Shown here in pieces: positions 5,781-5,887 of a stretch of 5,887 nt of DNA; the first letter of the stretch is position 1; each line of letters starts with the position of its first letter. A program made the position numbers and the translations under genes. Origin of the DNA: Pseudomonadota bacterium (GTDB taxonomy: Bacteria; Pseudomonadota; Gammaproteobacteria; Burkholderiales; Sulfuricellaceae). The stretch lies in the NCBI GenBank assembly GCA_021783895.1, contig JAJXTJ010000093.1, positions 1-5,887 of the forward strand, given 5' to 3'. Under the pieces are notes generated by a model that searched no databases, was not told where the DNA came from, and worked only from the letters and a program-made list of their open reading frames with translations.

Positions 5781-5887
5781 GGATGAACAGCAGATTCCGC
5801 CAATTTGGGTTTCTTGCCCATGACCGGGCCACCCCACAATTGCTCGAGATTGTAATATTCCCGTACCGTGGGCTGCATGATGTGAAC
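5777..5887 (-). CDS. rsfS: Ribosomal silencing factor RsfS, C-terminal end (runs off the right edge)
   Basis: RsfS (formerly RsfA/YbeB) binds ribosomal protein L14 on the 50S subunit and blocks joining with 30S during starvation. Only the last 36 residues are in the window. They open with [20 protein letters not shown], which corresponds to the conserved end of the family (E. coli has a similar VHVMQ...YxLEKLW). A basic, poorly conserved tail of about 16 residues ([16 protein letters not shown]) follows before TGA. The stop overlaps the rlmH GTG by 4 bases; rsfS-rlmH pairing is a widespread arrangement. The identification rests on the short motif plus this context. Confidence 0.88.
   Translation of the reverse strand, partial: VHIMQPTVREYYNLEQLWGGPVMGKKPKLAESAVHP

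Overview
The window is GC-rich, every supported gene lies on the minus strand, and it reads right to left. Its right half carries rsfS, rlmH, maf and rng in that order. This order, together with the protein sequences, suggests a betaproteobacterium. The genus cannot be fixed from the sequence, and the taxonomic call is inference.

Right half (3253-5887): the C-terminal end of rsfS (ribosomal silencing factor) overlaps rlmH (23S rRNA pseudouridine-1915 methyltransferase) by 4 bases. rlmH is followed after 4 bases by maf (nucleotide pyrophosphatase), and then by rng (ribonuclease G). The first three genes are packed as one transcription unit with coupled, non-ATG starts (GTG, TTG). The maf-rng gap is filled completely by a palindromic element built from heptamers (NNTCAGC units, then GCTGANN units, around a GC-rich hairpin).

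The main anomaly is rng. The conserved RNase G N-terminus (MSEEILINVTP) is present right after the repeat element, but it joins, one base out of frame, to the sequence that normally begins near residue 53 (MQSAFVEIG). About 122 bp appear to be missing. The rest of the enzyme is intact, including both catalytic aspartates and the zinc-link cysteines. Either this is a real lesion (deletion plus frameshift, with the ribosome-binding site also replaced by the repeat) or an assembly/read artefact caused by the nearby palindromes.

Left half (1-3054): a three-gene tripartite efflux operon in the order outer-membrane factor (lipoprotein, TolC/CzcC type), periplasmic adaptor, RND permease (only the first ~219 residues are in the window). 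The genes are separated by 2 bases or overlap by 4 bases, so they are almost certainly co-transcribed. A 198-bp gap upstream of the outer-membrane gene holds a weak promoter candidate with a near-palindromic operator-like site. The order resembles CzcCBA/CusCBA systems, but no metal-binding signature is visible, so the substrate is left open.

I found no tRNA, rRNA, CRISPR array, insertion sequence or transposase, and no gene-free stretch over 300 bases. Apart from the rng lesion and the repeat element, the region looks like ordinary chromosomal housekeeping next to an efflux operon. I do not see a convincing new multi-gene system.
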